Notes: generated by a model from the letters alone, not told the origin. A stretch of DNA of 64,000 bases from Tanticharoenia sakaeratensis NBRC 103193 (GCF_000963885.1 NZ_BALE01000004.1:108900-172899); one strand, 5' to 3'. Counted from the stretch's first letter, positions 36,092-45,809 are shown. Translations and numbers: made by a program.

Positions 36092-37528
36092 ATGTCGGAC
36101 GACCAGACCACCTACGAGAATGAGCTGCGGACATACCCCGTCGAGCCGCTGGGCGTGACGCGCAACGCCGGGGCCTGGCCGGCTCCCCGTCACCGGTTCA
36201 GTCTGGTCGCCTGCGCGCGGTGGGAAGCGCCGTATATTGCCGAGTGGTTGAATTACCATCGTTCGATCGGCTTCGAACACGCATATATCTACTGCAACGA
36301 TGACGATCCATCGGAACTCTATGAGGCCCTCCTGCCGTTCATCCAGGGCGCGGATCCGTTCGTAACCTTTCATCACTACAGTTTCCAGGGACTGCAGTTT
36401 CAGATCTATCTGCATTTCATGCGGAACCACGGCACCGAGACCGAGTGGTTCAGTTTTCTCGATATCGACGAATTCTACTGCGTGCGCGGTTCGAACGATA
36501 TCGCAGCACTGGTCGATCGCTTCACGCCCGCTGTGGATGCGATCTATTTCAACTGGTGCCATTACGGGCATAACGGCCATCAGACGAGACCGGCTGGCAG
36601 CGTCCTGAAGAACTACACGCGCCGCGAGATCGGCGTGACGCCCTTCACGAAAATGCTGATCAGGAGCCGGTCTTTTCCTTACGCGAACTACGTGACGTGG
36701 AACGACGGCCCGATCCAGCACGACGTGACGCATCTCACGCGAGATCTTACGCTGCGGAATGTGATCAACGAGGATTATGGCCTCTATTACCAGAACTTTC
36801 CGACCGACGCCTGGGCTTTCCTGAACGCCGACAACAGGCGCCAGCGTCTTCTCGATGTGGCGTATGTCGCCCATTTCAACATCAAGTCGGAAGAGGATTT
36901 CGACATCCGCGTCCGCCGTGGCCTGCGCGGGGATTATGCCGCGGAAGCGACGTGGGGACAGCGGAGTGCCGCCGAGCGGGCCTATCATCACGAACAGACA
37001 AATGCCGTCGAGGACACGTATCTTCACGACTACTGGCGCGACTATCTGGCCCGGTCATGGCGCCGCTCCGTTTTCCCGCGCTCGGAATGGGCTCTGCTTT
37101 CGGAGACGGGCGCCGTTGCCTCGCAGGAAACCACAGCCCATCCTCGCTCGGCAGCGGAAGACGCGCAGTCGCTTCTGTCCGGCAGGCTGACCGGACGGTC
37201 CCAGAACCATACCGATCTTCAGCACAATCCGTACTGGGCGATCGATTTCGGCCGGACCGTGCGCGTTTACGAAGTCCGGCTGTTCAATCGAATTGACGGT
37301 GTGCTGGAACGGATGGCGCATTTTCGGATCGAGAGCGCGATGACCGGTGAGGGCTGGCATCTGAGGTATGAGAAAACCGACGACAGCCTGTTCGGCGGCG
37401 CGGACGGCACGCCCTTCCGCTGGATCGATCCGGCGGGCTTTACCGCCCGCTACATCCGGATCGTCGTGCCGGGCGAAAACCGCTTTCTCCATCTGGATCA
37501 GGTGCAGATTTACGGCACCGAAACCTGA
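36092..37528 (+). CDS. GT92-like glycosyltransferase fused to an F5/8C-type domain
   Basis: A 478-residue protein. Residues about 28-300 are a GT-A fold of the GT92/Glyco_tranf_2_4 type: ACARWEAPYIAEWLNYHRSIGF, YIYCNDDD, and the metal-binding FSFLDIDEFY (DxD form). The last 130 residues resemble an F5/8 type C (discoidin) carbohydrate-binding domain: NPYWAIDFGRTVRVYEVRLFNR and ARYIRIVVPGENRFLHLDQV. No signal peptide is seen, so both parts are cytoplasmic as drawn. It is probably a polysaccharide glycosyltransferase that holds its acceptor through the C-terminal domain. It converges with another GT92-like gene, leaving 2 nt between stops. Confidence 0.82.
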   Translation: MSDDQTTYENELRTYPVEPLGVTRNAGAWPAPRHRFSLVACARWEAPYIAEWLNYHRSIGFEHAYIYCNDDDPSELYEALLPFIQGADPFVTFHHYSFQGLQFQIYLHFMRNHGTETEWFSFLDIDEFYCVRGSNDIAALVDRFTPAVDAIYFNWCHYGHNGHQTRPAGSVLKNYTRREIGVTPFTKMLIRSRSFPYANYVTWNDGPIQHDVTHLTRDLTLRNVINEDYGLYYQNFPTDAWAFLNADNRRQRLLDVAYVAHFNIKSEEDFDIRVRRGLRGDYAAEATWGQRSAAERAYHHEQTNAVEDTYLHDYWRDYLARSWRRSVFPRSEWALLSETGAVASQETTAHPRSAAEDAQSLLSGRLTGRSQNHTDLQHNPYWAIDFGRTVRVYEVRLFNRIDGVLERMAHFRIESAMTGEGWHLRYEKTDDSLFGGADGTPFRWIDPAGFTARYIRIVVPGENRFLHLDQVQIYGTET

Positions 37529-37530
37529 AT

Positions 37531-39327
37531 TCAGCCTTGCTGCGCAGCCCAGCGTTCCACGAGGGCTGCCCAGCGTTCCTTATGCTCATCGGACAGTTGT
37601 GGATGTGCGTTCACGCTGGCCGTGCTGCCGCTGACCAGTGGGCCGATCTGAGCCTTGTAGCAGGCGACAACGTGTTCGCGGGCCGCGCGAATTCCGGGCA
37701 ATGCGAGCAGGCTGTCGATCTCGCGTCTGACCCCTGGTGCGATCGCGGCATATCGATGATCGTCGTTTCCGGAATTTTCTTCGTGAAACGACAGAAAGTT
37801 CGTCACGACATCGGGCGTGTTGAAGCGAAAGACTTTCTCGGTCAGCACGCCGCTGCCGTCGTTTTCGCCACGCGCATATTTCCAGACGAATTCCTCGAGT
37901 GACCGGATGGCGTAGTGGCAGACGACGCCATTATGCGTCGTGGTTTTCATGACCGCCCGCTCATCGCCCTGCACGACACCATCCGCCGTCACCCAGCGTC
38001 GGATCTCATCGCGATATTCGTGAGGGTGATGGGCGTCCGCGAATGCAAAACGGTTGGTTCTGAAAGCGCTTTTGACGAGAGGGTTGCCGCCCGAACGGGT
38101 GTAGCGTAGACCGATCAGATCATCGCGCCATGTAAGCTGCTGCCCTGGAAAGAAGATCTGCCAGGGAAAGGCGATGCTGTCAGCGTTCGCGGCCCCTTGC
38201 GCGCGGAGGATCGGACGCAGGTCGTTCTGCCACATCGGTGCCGGCACGACATATTCGTCGAGATCGAGAACCAGCGTCCATTCGAAATCGAGAATCTGCG
38301 GCATGACGCTCAAGGCATGCGCGTAGGCCTTGCGCTGCATGTTCAAGGGGCCCGCATCCGGGCCGGGCGTATTGTCGAACCATGTGATGATGCCGGCCGC
38401 ATCGAGCGCCGCGAGCAGGGCATCGGATCCGTCCGTATTGTTGTTTGTATAGAGGAAGACGTGCTCCACCCCGAGCACGCGGTGGTGGGCGATCCATTCG
38501 AGGATGTAGATGCCCTCGTCACGTGCGGTGGCAAGCAGCGCAAGTTCGCGTGTGGGTTTTGCGAGCCGTCTTGCATGGCGCAGGAAGCGATGCCCGGGCG
38601 AGGTCTGGGAAAACGATGTCAGGTCCAGGCCTGCACCCAGAAAGTCGTAGGTCTCATCGACGCGGCGCGGCGGCGCCTGACGATGCATCAGCGTCCGGCA
38701 GGCCTCGGCGAACCAGGGCTCGCGTGTCAGGCGCGATGGCCAGCCCGCGCCCTGCTGCGGCACGAGGCGCAGCAGGGCGCGGCACAGATCCTCGGCGCGC
38801 CGGTCGTCCAGCACCAGCAACAGAGCCTCAAGCACGTCTTCCGGACAGGGCCGCGAAGCATCTGTCAGCAGCGTCACACCAACATCGGTGAAGCGCCTGG
38901 CCGTGACGATGTCGCGGCAGAGTTCGGTCGTCGCTCGCAGGATAGGCTCGGTCGGTTCGGCGGGGAGGAGTTCGAACTCCTCCCATCCCAGAATCCACTC
39001 GGCACGGGTTTCAACGGCGCCCCCGGCCGGTCCGCAACTGAACATGCGTCCTGACACCGGATCGCGAAACGCGACGCGGTCGTCTCGTGCAGTCGCGCAC
39101 AGCCAGACCGGGCGGAAACGCCGGGGCGCGGGCCGGCCCGCAAGGGTGATTGCACGACCGCTCGCTGCGATCAGGAAGCCCAGTTCCGGGCTGTCCGGAT
39201 GACGGTAGAGATAGACGCTTTCCCAATGTCCGGAATCGGCAGACAATTCGGCCGGTCCCTGACAGATCTCGCCTGCGGCATCCACAGCCAGAAGGGCGGC
39301 GTTGTGGTTCCGTATGAGAAAGAGCAT
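37531..39327 (-). CDS. GT92-like glycosyltransferase with N-terminal extension
   Basis: A 598-residue protein. Its C-terminal catalytic region (from about residue 255) has ELALLATARDEGIYILEWIAHHR, VFLYTNNNTDGSD and the metal-binding VLDLDEYVVP, typical of the GT92/Glyco_tranf_2_4 group. The first 250 residues are not recognised; the beginning (MLFLIRNHNAALLAVD) is beta-rich and may bind carbohydrate. It is on the opposite strand from the other genes of the locus. A start at 39327 is chosen because the in-frame TTG at 39354 is weaker. The sugar specificity is unknown. Confidence 0.8.
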   Translation of the reverse strand: MLFLIRNHNAALLAVDAAGEICQGPAELSADSGHWESVYLYRHPDSPELGFLIAASGRAITLAGRPAPRRFRPVWLCATARDDRVAFRDPVSGRMFSCGPAGGAVETRAEWILGWEEFELLPAEPTEPILRATTELCRDIVTARRFTDVGVTLLTDASRPCPEDVLEALLLVLDDRRAEDLCRALLRLVPQQGAGWPSRLTREPWFAEACRTLMHRQAPPRRVDETYDFLGAGLDLTSFSQTSPGHRFLRHARRLAKPTRELALLATARDEGIYILEWIAHHRVLGVEHVFLYTNNNTDGSDALLAALDAAGIITWFDNTPGPDAGPLNMQRKAYAHALSVMPQILDFEWTLVLDLDEYVVPAPMWQNDLRPILRAQGAANADSIAFPWQIFFPGQQLTWRDDLIGLRYTRSGGNPLVKSAFRTNRFAFADAHHPHEYRDEIRRWVTADGVVQGDERAVMKTTTHNGVVCHYAIRSLEEFVWKYARGENDGSGVLTEKVFRFNTPDVVTNFLSFHEENSGNDDHRYAAIAPGVRREIDSLLALPGIRAAREHVVACYKAQIGPLVSGSTASVNAHPQLSDEHKERWAALVERWAAQQG

Positions 39328-39656
39328 TGGCGTTTCCACGTCAGTTCGGGTCAATGGCGGCCTCTCCGCTCATGGCTCGCGGGTCACGTGCCCCCGCTTT
39401 CAGGGAGACATTGTCATGCGCCAGCGGACGTCCGATGCAGGCGGCAGCAGGATGTTGTCCAGTCTTCCGGGGCCTGACGCCGCCGGGGACTATGAATATC
39501 GCCGGACAGCCTGTCGAGGCGCTCAATTGTCACGGTTCCTGATCCCGGTCACTATGCCTCCATGACATATTTCAGGGACCCGTCGGGCAGTCTTCGCACC
39601 GTGCGCGGGCAGGATCGTGCGACGAAGACAGCGCATGCACATGAGAGAGATCGGTA
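39328..39656. other. Intergenic region between divergent glycosyltransferase genes
   Basis: 329 nt between the starts of divergent glycosyltransferase genes. Short open frames here have no ribosome binding site or recognisable product and I do not call them. The region must hold both promoters. The right end carries the GAGAGA Shine-Dalgarno of the next gene. Confidence 0.4.
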
Positions 39657-40832
39657 ATGGGCAAGACGACGCTGACGCTCGGCATCGGCATCACCACCTA
39701 CAATCGCGCGGATCTCCTGACTCGGACGCTCGATGCCGTGCAACGGCACACGCTGACCAGGCACGTTCTCTTCGTCGCCAATGACGGGTCGGCCGACGAT
39801 ACCGCCGAACGCCTCGCGGCGCGTGAAAGTCTCGTGCATGTCAATGGTTCGAACCGCGGTATCGCCTGCAACAAGAACCGCGCGCTGTATTACCTTCACG
39901 CGTTGCGTCATTGTGATGTGGTGATCCTGCTGGAAGACGACACGTTTCCAACCGCCAACGGATGGGAATGGCCCTGGATCGAAGGCGCGATCCGCTACGG
40001 GCATGTCAACCTGGCCCCGTCGCACTGGAACGAGGATTTCATCCGGGGGGACGGCTCGGTCGCCAATCCGTTCGTGTCCTCCGTGTTGACCGGGCAATGC
40101 GCATCGTTCAGTGCCGCTGCCCTCGATCAGGTCGGCTATATGGACACGCGTTTTCGCCAGTACGGGCTGGAGCACGTGGAACATACGTTTCGCATGATCG
40201 GCGCGGGCTATGGTGGCGTCAGCGACGAGCACGGTGCGCCGACGCGTCCTTTCCTCATCCGCAGCGCATTGACCGTAACGGAGCTGACCAAGGGCCCGGA
40301 TATGGAAGGGGTGCGTCATAACGAGCCCATTTTCGCGGCCCTGCGTCAGGAGCCGCTTTATCGTCATGCCTGGCGGACCGACGAGGAACTCGCGATCCTG
40401 CGGGCCGAAATGCAGCCTTTCCAGCTCGCCGGATCGGCCGCAACCCGATCCGCTCCCTGGTATATCGGCGCGTTCGACCAGCGCCCGCTGGTCCTGACCG
40501 AGCACAATTTGATCGAAACGGCCGTGACGACGGCAATCGGGCGCATCCTGCTGAGTGTGACCGGAACGAGCGCCCGGCTGGCTGTGGAATTCGCGGACCG
40601 CTCCCGTCGCTGGCTTGGAGAAGCGTCTGACAACCGGTTCGTGCCTACCAACGATTACGGTGCCGCGACCGTCTATGAGTTCGTGAGCGCGCGCGATGTC
40701 GGGTTCGGGCTGCGTCGGAACGGGGCGTATCTGTGCCGCGATCTTGGAGTAGGCGGCAGGGTCACGATCGGCCGCCTTGAAATGGCCGAGTGGGAAACAT
40801 TCCGTTTTCTCGGATTTGCCCTGTCTCACTGA
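39657..40832 (+). CDS. GT2 family glycosyltransferase
   Basis: A 391-residue protein with a GT-A domain at residues 1-230: LGIGITTYNRADLLTRTLDAV, VANDGSADDT, the Mn-binding LLEDDTFPTANG and GLEHVEHTFRM. The remaining 160 residues are not recognised and are beta-rich, ending in GRVTIGRLEMAEWETFRFLG. No signal peptide or membrane helix. It probably adds a sugar in the same pathway as the neighbouring GT92-like genes. Confidence 0.82.
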   Translation: MGKTTLTLGIGITTYNRADLLTRTLDAVQRHTLTRHVLFVANDGSADDTAERLAARESLVHVNGSNRGIACNKNRALYYLHALRHCDVVILLEDDTFPTANGWEWPWIEGAIRYGHVNLAPSHWNEDFIRGDGSVANPFVSSVLTGQCASFSAAALDQVGYMDTRFRQYGLEHVEHTFRMIGAGYGGVSDEHGAPTRPFLIRSALTVTELTKGPDMEGVRHNEPIFAALRQEPLYRHAWRTDEELAILRAEMQPFQLAGSAATRSAPWYIGAFDQRPLVLTEHNLIETAVTTAIGRILLSVTGTSARLAVEFADRSRRWLGEASDNRFVPTNDYGAATVYEFVSARDVGFGLRRNGAYLCRDLGVGGRVTIGRLEMAEWETFRFLGFALSH

Positions 40833-40928
40833 TGTCCCGGCAGCCTTGGATCTGGCCGGTCCGGAGCTGCACGACAATCGGCGCCCACAACGGATGACGC
40901 ATCAGCACCGGCATTGCAGGAAAATTCC

Positions 40929-43211
40929 ATGAGAAAAGCCCTTTTCTTTGCGTCGGCCCTCTTCATGACGGGCGCGCAGGCACAGGGCGAAGATGAGACG
41001 ATCGCGAATCGACCCACGCCACAGGGCTTCGCCATGCACGGTGCCATGCAGCCGATCAGCGCCGATCGTCCTGTGACAGGTGCTTTGTCGGCGCGGCCTG
41101 TCGATGTAAGGCAGGGTGATACTGTCGCAAGCGCGGAGCATGCAGGGAACGCCGGCTTGGCAGGAAATGCCGCTGCCGCCCACGCTTCTGCGATACCGGA
41201 CGATTCTCGCGGTGGTACGGGTGCTCCGGCATCCCTGAGTCCCTTTCGGACCCTGCGTCCCGTCGGTCCGTCCGTTTTCCTGGGTGGGGTCTCGAATACG
41301 CGCTCGATGGCCGATCGCGATGCGATGGCGGACGTACTGGGAAGCGGAAAGATCAGCCTCTACGTTCATCCTTTCGCGCCGAATTTCAGCTGGGGCGGGA
41401 CGGTGACGGCGGCCGTCACATCGGCCTTCAACCCGGTCGGCAAGGCGATGATCGAACTGGGATCCGGCGTCAGCGCCTCCCTGACGGAAGCGACGCTCGA
41501 GAATACGACCGGAGCGCCGGTAACGTTGCCGCCCCTGACGTCCTTTTCCGATGGCAGTCATGCGTGGCTTCTTGTGCAACCGACGCTGTATGCGCCGGTA
41601 TCGGGCGCGCATGTGACCTGCGTGGTGGCCCATACCGAAGTCATCACGATCCCGGCGAACAGCCGCTGCGCCCTGCCGCTCAGATCGGCCGACATGGGCG
41701 CGGTGACGGTCAGCGCCAACACGCTCCGAAGTGCCCTGCACGGCATTCGGATGGTTTCTAATTATCCGGTGACGTCCAGATCCTATCGGAAGGGCGAAAG
41801 CGGCTATCTGGGCTCCCGGATGTCACCGGGGGATGCAGCCGCGAGCTTTACAGGCGGTGCGGGAGACAATCTGCCGCGCTACAGGTCGCTGGGTATTCAG
41901 CCGGTCATCAGCCCGGTCAACATCGACAACAGTGCTGCCGCCGATACGCCGGCCGAAACCGTGGCGTGGGATGCCTGGGTCGATGCTGTCCGGACCCGGA
42001 GTTCGATCAGGGTGCTGGCCCCGGTCCTGCAGCCATCATCCTGGGCCCTGACAGCCGCGCGACCCGATTTCGCATCCGATCCATTCATGACCGAGTTCAG
42101 GAAACAGGCAGTCCATGGCGGCGGCATTGCGTTCGATGCACCGCCAACCTGGGTGAAAGGTTTCGGTCGGGGCTATTTCATCTATCTCGCGCAGATGACG
42201 GCATGGGCGCGGGCGAAACATCTCGAGGTCATCTGGATCGTCTCACCGATGTCCGAGCGCGACATGGATTTCGTCGCCAACCTTCACTGGATGGTCGCCC
42301 AACTGAAGGCACGCGATGCACTGCCGACACGATGGGCTGTCGAGAACTATGCCTTCGACAGCGTCTCGCACCCTGACGCCTGTGCTGCCGTCGGCACAGC
42401 GAACGACAGGACCCGGACCGATGTAACGATCGATTGTCCCGCGGCACATGGTGGCGGACAGCGCTTTACATATCCCTATGCCGACAGTCTGAACGCTGCG
42501 GCCCTGTTCCTTGCCCAGTCCGTCGGCACGGCGCCGGCACCCGATCCATACCTCACGTCGGCCACTGACGAACAGGACGTGCGCTACTGCAGTTCCGCCT
42601 TGGGACTGCGCGACATTCGTCCGCAATACCTGTCTTCGAGCGATCTCTCGGACGGGGGTACCTTGCTGCACACATCCGATATCGGCGGCTCCGTGGTGGC
42701 CGAGGCACCAGATGGCTCGGCAAGACTCGGGCCGCTGACGATCTGGGGCAATCTCTCGTTCGATACGCCCACCGCCGGTCTTCTGCTGAATGGCATGTGG
42801 CTGTCAGGGGACGGCCGTCACGGCATTCACGTGACCTCGGGCGGTCCGGACGTTCTGCAGATTCATCCCGGAGCGGTCGAGTTTCCACAGCAGGTCGGCT
42901 CGATGAAGGAATATGGCAACATCACCTTCACCAATGACCGTGCCGGCCTCCTGCTCGGCAATCTGTGGTTGTCAGGCAGTGGCAGCGACAGGATTCATAT
43001 TGTCGGGCGATCCGGAGAACTGGCGGCATTCACGCCCGAAGACGTCTCGTTCGCAGTGCCCGTGCAGGCGACGAGCTATCGGGAGAAGCTGAGCACGCCT
43101 GCGTCGTCGTCATCGTCCTGCGCGCCGGGACAGTTCACGGACGACGCCAACTACCACTATGTCTGCGTTGCACCGAACCACTGGAAGCGTGTTGCCCTGA
43201 GTTCGTTCTGA
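40929..43211 (+). CDS. Exported 760-residue protein of unknown function, TIM-barrel-like centre and fibre-like C-terminus
   Basis: The protein begins with a signal peptide (MRKALFFASALFMTGAQA), so it is periplasmic or secreted. Residues about 110-280 are beta-rich. Residues about 330-530 read like an alpha/beta barrel (VKGFGRGYFIYLAQMTAWAR, LEVIWIVSPMSERDMDF, TRWAVENYAF), similar in style to glycoside hydrolases, but no catalytic pair can be assigned. Residues about 600-710 contain two copies of a roughly 55-residue repeat (AGLLLNGMWLSG and AGLLLGNLWLSG), like tail-fibre or adhesin beta-helices, and the end has a Ser/Cys-rich CAPGQFTDDANYHYVC block. AGGAAA precedes the ATG at 40929. It is downstream of glycosyltransferases, so a role in processing or attaching a surface glycan is inferred. 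Confidence 0.7.
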   Translation: MRKALFFASALFMTGAQAQGEDETIANRPTPQGFAMHGAMQPISADRPVTGALSARPVDVRQGDTVASAEHAGNAGLAGNAAAAHASAIPDDSRGGTGAPASLSPFRTLRPVGPSVFLGGVSNTRSMADRDAMADVLGSGKISLYVHPFAPNFSWGGTVTAAVTSAFNPVGKAMIELGSGVSASLTEATLENTTGAPVTLPPLTSFSDGSHAWLLVQPTLYAPVSGAHVTCVVAHTEVITIPANSRCALPLRSADMGAVTVSANTLRSALHGIRMVSNYPVTSRSYRKGESGYLGSRMSPGDAAASFTGGAGDNLPRYRSLGIQPVISPVNIDNSAAADTPAETVAWDAWVDAVRTRSSIRVLAPVLQPSSWALTAARPDFASDPFMTEFRKQAVHGGGIAFDAPPTWVKGFGRGYFIYLAQMTAWARAKHLEVIWIVSPMSERDMDFVANLHWMVAQLKARDALPTRWAVENYAFDSVSHPDACAAVGTANDRTRTDVTIDCPAAHGGGQRFTYPYADSLNAAALFLAQSVGTAPAPDPYLTSATDEQDVRYCSSALGLRDIRPQYLSSSDLSDGGTLLHTSDIGGSVVAEAPDGSARLGPLTIWGNLSFDTPTAGLLLNGMWLSGDGRHGIHVTSGGPDVLQIHPGAVEFPQQVGSMKEYGNITFTNDRAGLLLGNLWLSGSGSDRIHIVGRSGELAAFTPEDVSFAVPVQATSYREKLSTPASSSSSCAPGQFTDDANYHYVCVAPNHWKRVALSSF

Positions 43212-43222
43212 TGGGCTTGCGC

Positions 43223-43256
43223 AAAAAAAAGCCCCGCATCGGTTTCGATGCGGGGC
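43223..43256 (-). terminator. Intrinsic terminator of the sugar porter gene
   Basis: An 11-bp stem (GCCCCGCATCG / CGATGCGGGGC on either side of a 4-nt loop) is followed on the minus strand by eight T residues. It lies 30 nt past the porter stop at 43287 and also just past the opposing gene's stop at 43211. Confidence 0.92.
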
Positions 43257-43286
43257 AAGCGGAAGACGGGAAGAGGGCAGGGAGAA

Positions 43287-44690
43287 TCAGCGACCGATAT
43301 CGCGCAGCTTCATGCCGGCATTGAGCTTGCGCTCGATCGCTTCGAGCACGACGCCGCGTGTTTCCGGCACGAAGGACATCGTGAACAGGATGAACAGGGC
43401 ATTCAGCGCCGCATAGAGCCAGAACGTATGCGCCGGACCCAGTGCTGTCAGCAGCGTCAGGAACGTCGCACCGACCAGCATGTTGGCGGCCCAGTTCGTG
43501 AAGGTTGAGCAGGCGATGCCGAAGTCGCGGCCCTGCAGCGGCTGGACTTCCGCGCACAGGATCCAGATCAGCGGCCCGGCGGAAAAGGCGAAGCCCATGA
43601 TGAAGAGCAGCAGCACCGCGACCGACAGATAGCGCGACAGATCGCTCGGCGTGCCCATGCCCAGCAAGGTCGCCAGCGCACCCATGCCGAACGCCATGAT
43701 GATGAAGCCCGCGATCAGCATCGGGCGACGGCCCCATTTGTCGACAAAGCTGATGGCGATGAACGTCGAGAGCATGTTCACCAGGCCCACGATCGCCGTG
43801 CCCCACAGCTGACCGTCCTGACCGAAACCCGCCACTTCGAAAATGCGCGGCGCGTAATACATCACGACGTTGATGCCGGTCAGCTGCTGCACGATCTGAA
43901 GGCCGATCCCCAGGCCTACCGTGCGACGGAAGTTCGGGTTGGTCCGGAACAGACTGAAGCCAAGCTGCTTTTCCTGAAGCTGCGCACGGATGCTCTCCAT
44001 CTCCTGACGCGCGACCGACGGGTCGTTGCGCAGGGCGGTCAGCGTCTCGAGCGCATCCTTGTCGCGACCGCGCAGCATCAGCCAGCGCGGACTGTCGGGC
44101 AGGAAGAACGAGCCGACCAGGAAGAGCGCGCCCGGAACGGCGACGATCCCCAGCATCCAGCGCCATGAGCCGAGATAGGCGAACAGCGCATCGGACACGA
44201 ACGCCAGCAGGATGCCGCTCGTGATCATCAGCTGATAGACGGAAATCAGGCTGCCGCGGCGGCTCTCATCGGCGATCTCGGAGATGTACAGCGGAGCCAC
44301 GAAGCTTGCGACGCCGATCGCAAGGCCCAGAATCGCGCGTGCGATGATCAGTTCGGCCACCGAATGCGCGGTCACACAGCCAAGCGCACCAATCACGAAG
44401 AGAGCGGCGCTGATCGTCAGGGACATGCGGCGTCCCAGCATGAACGAGGCGCGCCCGGATGCGAGCGCTCCGACGGCAGCGCCGAACATCATGGACGAGA
44501 CGATCCATTCCTGTGCGGCTTCACTGGCCTGGAATTCCTGTGCGATGAATTTCAGGGCGCCTGAAATGACACCGATATCAAGGCCGAACATCAGTCCGGC
44601 CACAGCGGCCAAAACGGCTGCGAGAAACATGCGGCCGACCATCGGGCGTCGCGCCGATACCGGTGAATGGGTGAATACAGCAACGCTCAT
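43287..44690 (-). CDS. MFS sugar/proton symporter (GalP/XylE-type)
   Basis: A 467-residue, 12-helix sugar porter of the major facilitator superfamily. Family signatures are FGLDIGVISGALKFI, the loop 2-3 motif ASGRASFMLGRRMSL, LGLAIGVASFVAPLYISEIA and PDSPRWLML in the central region. LQIVQQLTGINVVMYYAP on helix 7 is a sugar-binding segment with the QQLTG motif. The imported sugar is probably a hexose or pentose. The ATG at 44690 has AAGGAG about 10 nt upstream. A 5' leader hairpin (CCGGCGG / CCGCCGG, 44754-44775) precedes it. The gene stands alone, with a clear terminator. Confidence 0.9.
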   Translation of the reverse strand: MSVAVFTHSPVSARRPMVGRMFLAAVLAAVAGLMFGLDIGVISGALKFIAQEFQASEAAQEWIVSSMMFGAAVGALASGRASFMLGRRMSLTISAALFVIGALGCVTAHSVAELIIARAILGLAIGVASFVAPLYISEIADESRRGSLISVYQLMITSGILLAFVSDALFAYLGSWRWMLGIVAVPGALFLVGSFFLPDSPRWLMLRGRDKDALETLTALRNDPSVARQEMESIRAQLQEKQLGFSLFRTNPNFRRTVGLGIGLQIVQQLTGINVVMYYAPRIFEVAGFGQDGQLWGTAIVGLVNMLSTFIAISFVDKWGRRPMLIAGFIIMAFGMGALATLLGMGTPSDLSRYLSVAVLLLFIMGFAFSAGPLIWILCAEVQPLQGRDFGIACSTFTNWAANMLVGATFLTLLTALGPAHTFWLYAALNALFILFTMSFVPETRGVVLEAIERKLNAGMKLRDIGR

Positions 44691-44858
44691 CGTCAATGTC
44701 TCCTTGCCCGCTGGGTTGCAGGCATAGGCATGGTCAGGAGTGACGAGGGCTGACCGGCGGCAGGCGAACCGCCGGGGACCAACTCGATGTCAAGACATTA
44801 CACGGCGTTAAGGTCGAAGTAATTCCACGTTTGCGTGAGAAATGGATCATCCGTCCTG

Positions 44859-45809
44859 TTAGATTGTGATGCTTTTTGTCCCATGGGCGCGTCTCGCCGC
44901 GAGGCCGTATGGAACAACCATGAGTACGGTCCAGAAAATCATGGCCGGTAATCCACCCTCGGGTCCGACCGCCCCGCCGGATACCAGATCGGATCCCGTG
45001 GCCGTGCTGCGGAACAGCGAGCCCAGCGCCGGATAACCGCTGTCATTCGTGCCGAAGAAAGCGGTCTGGCCCCAGTCCCAGGCGGCATGAAACCCGATCA
45101 TGAAACGCAGCGATCCCGTGAGCCACAGGACGCCGCATGAAAACAGCGCAAACTCCACGACCTGAACCGCGCCGATCAGCGGGTCCCGTCCCAGCACATG
45201 TTCGAGTCCGAACCAGAGCGACGTGATCAGGGCTGCCGGCATAAAGCCCACGGCATCGGACAAGGCATTCTGGATATAGCCTCGCGTGCCGAGTTCCTCG
45301 TTCACGCCGACCAGCAGGAAACCGAGGGCGAATAACGCCAGGGACGCGAGGTGCATGGCGACCGACCCGGGCGCAAGCACCACATGGTAGCCGCCACATG
45401 CGGCCTCGGCGCCGAACACGACCATGATCGAAGCGAAGCCGCACAAGGCGCCCGGCGCCATGCCCGCCCAGCGCGACACAGGACGGCGCATGTTCGTGGC
45501 GTCGAGCAGCGCTCCCGACAGCGGGCCATCATTGCGACGCCTTGCATGCAAGACCAGAAGGAGCGTGACCAGCAGGACGGCGACGACGGAGAGCGCTTCC
45601 GCGAAGGCGAGGGGACCGGGGGCGATCTTCCCGGACTGCAGGATGTTCGTCGCATCGTTCAGGGCCGGGAAGGCACGGCCGGCGAGATGCAGGGCACCCC
45701 GGATCAGGTCGATCGTCGTCGCACTCGCAAGATACCAGACGATGACACCGGCCAGGGCGGCCAGGCGGGCAGTCCGTCCGGCCGCGCGAAGCCGGAACAA
45801 TGCGCTCAA
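44859..45809 (-). CDS. CPBP (CAAX/Abi) family intramembrane metalloprotease
   Basis: A 316-residue polytopic protein with the CPBP motifs: NEELGTRGY (EExxxR), FGLEHVL (FxxxH) and the third motif MIGFHAAWDWG. These predict a glutamate/histidine metal-dependent intramembrane protease. Substrates are unknown; bacterial relatives act in protein maturation or bacteriocin self-immunity. The start TTG overlaps the apaG stop (TTGA), so translation is coupled. It is the last gene of the metZ-apaG run. Confidence 0.85.
   Translation of the reverse strand: MSALFRLRAAGRTARLAALAGVIVWYLASATTIDLIRGALHLAGRAFPALNDATNILQSGKIAPGPLAFAEALSVVAVLLVTLLLVLHARRRNDGPLSGALLDATNMRRPVSRWAGMAPGALCGFASIMVVFGAEAACGGYHVVLAPGSVAMHLASLALFALGFLLVGVNEELGTRGYIQNALSDAVGFMPAALITSLWFGLEHVLGRDPLIGAVQVVEFALFSCGVLWLTGSLRFMIGFHAAWDWGQTAFFGTNDSGYPALGSLFRSTATGSDLVSGGAVGPEGGLPAMIFWTVLMVVPYGLAARRAHGTKSITI

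Noticed and set aside
39415..39565. Small gene of about 49 codons between the glycosyltransferases
   Set aside because: No ribosome binding site and a composition like the surrounding non-coding DNA.
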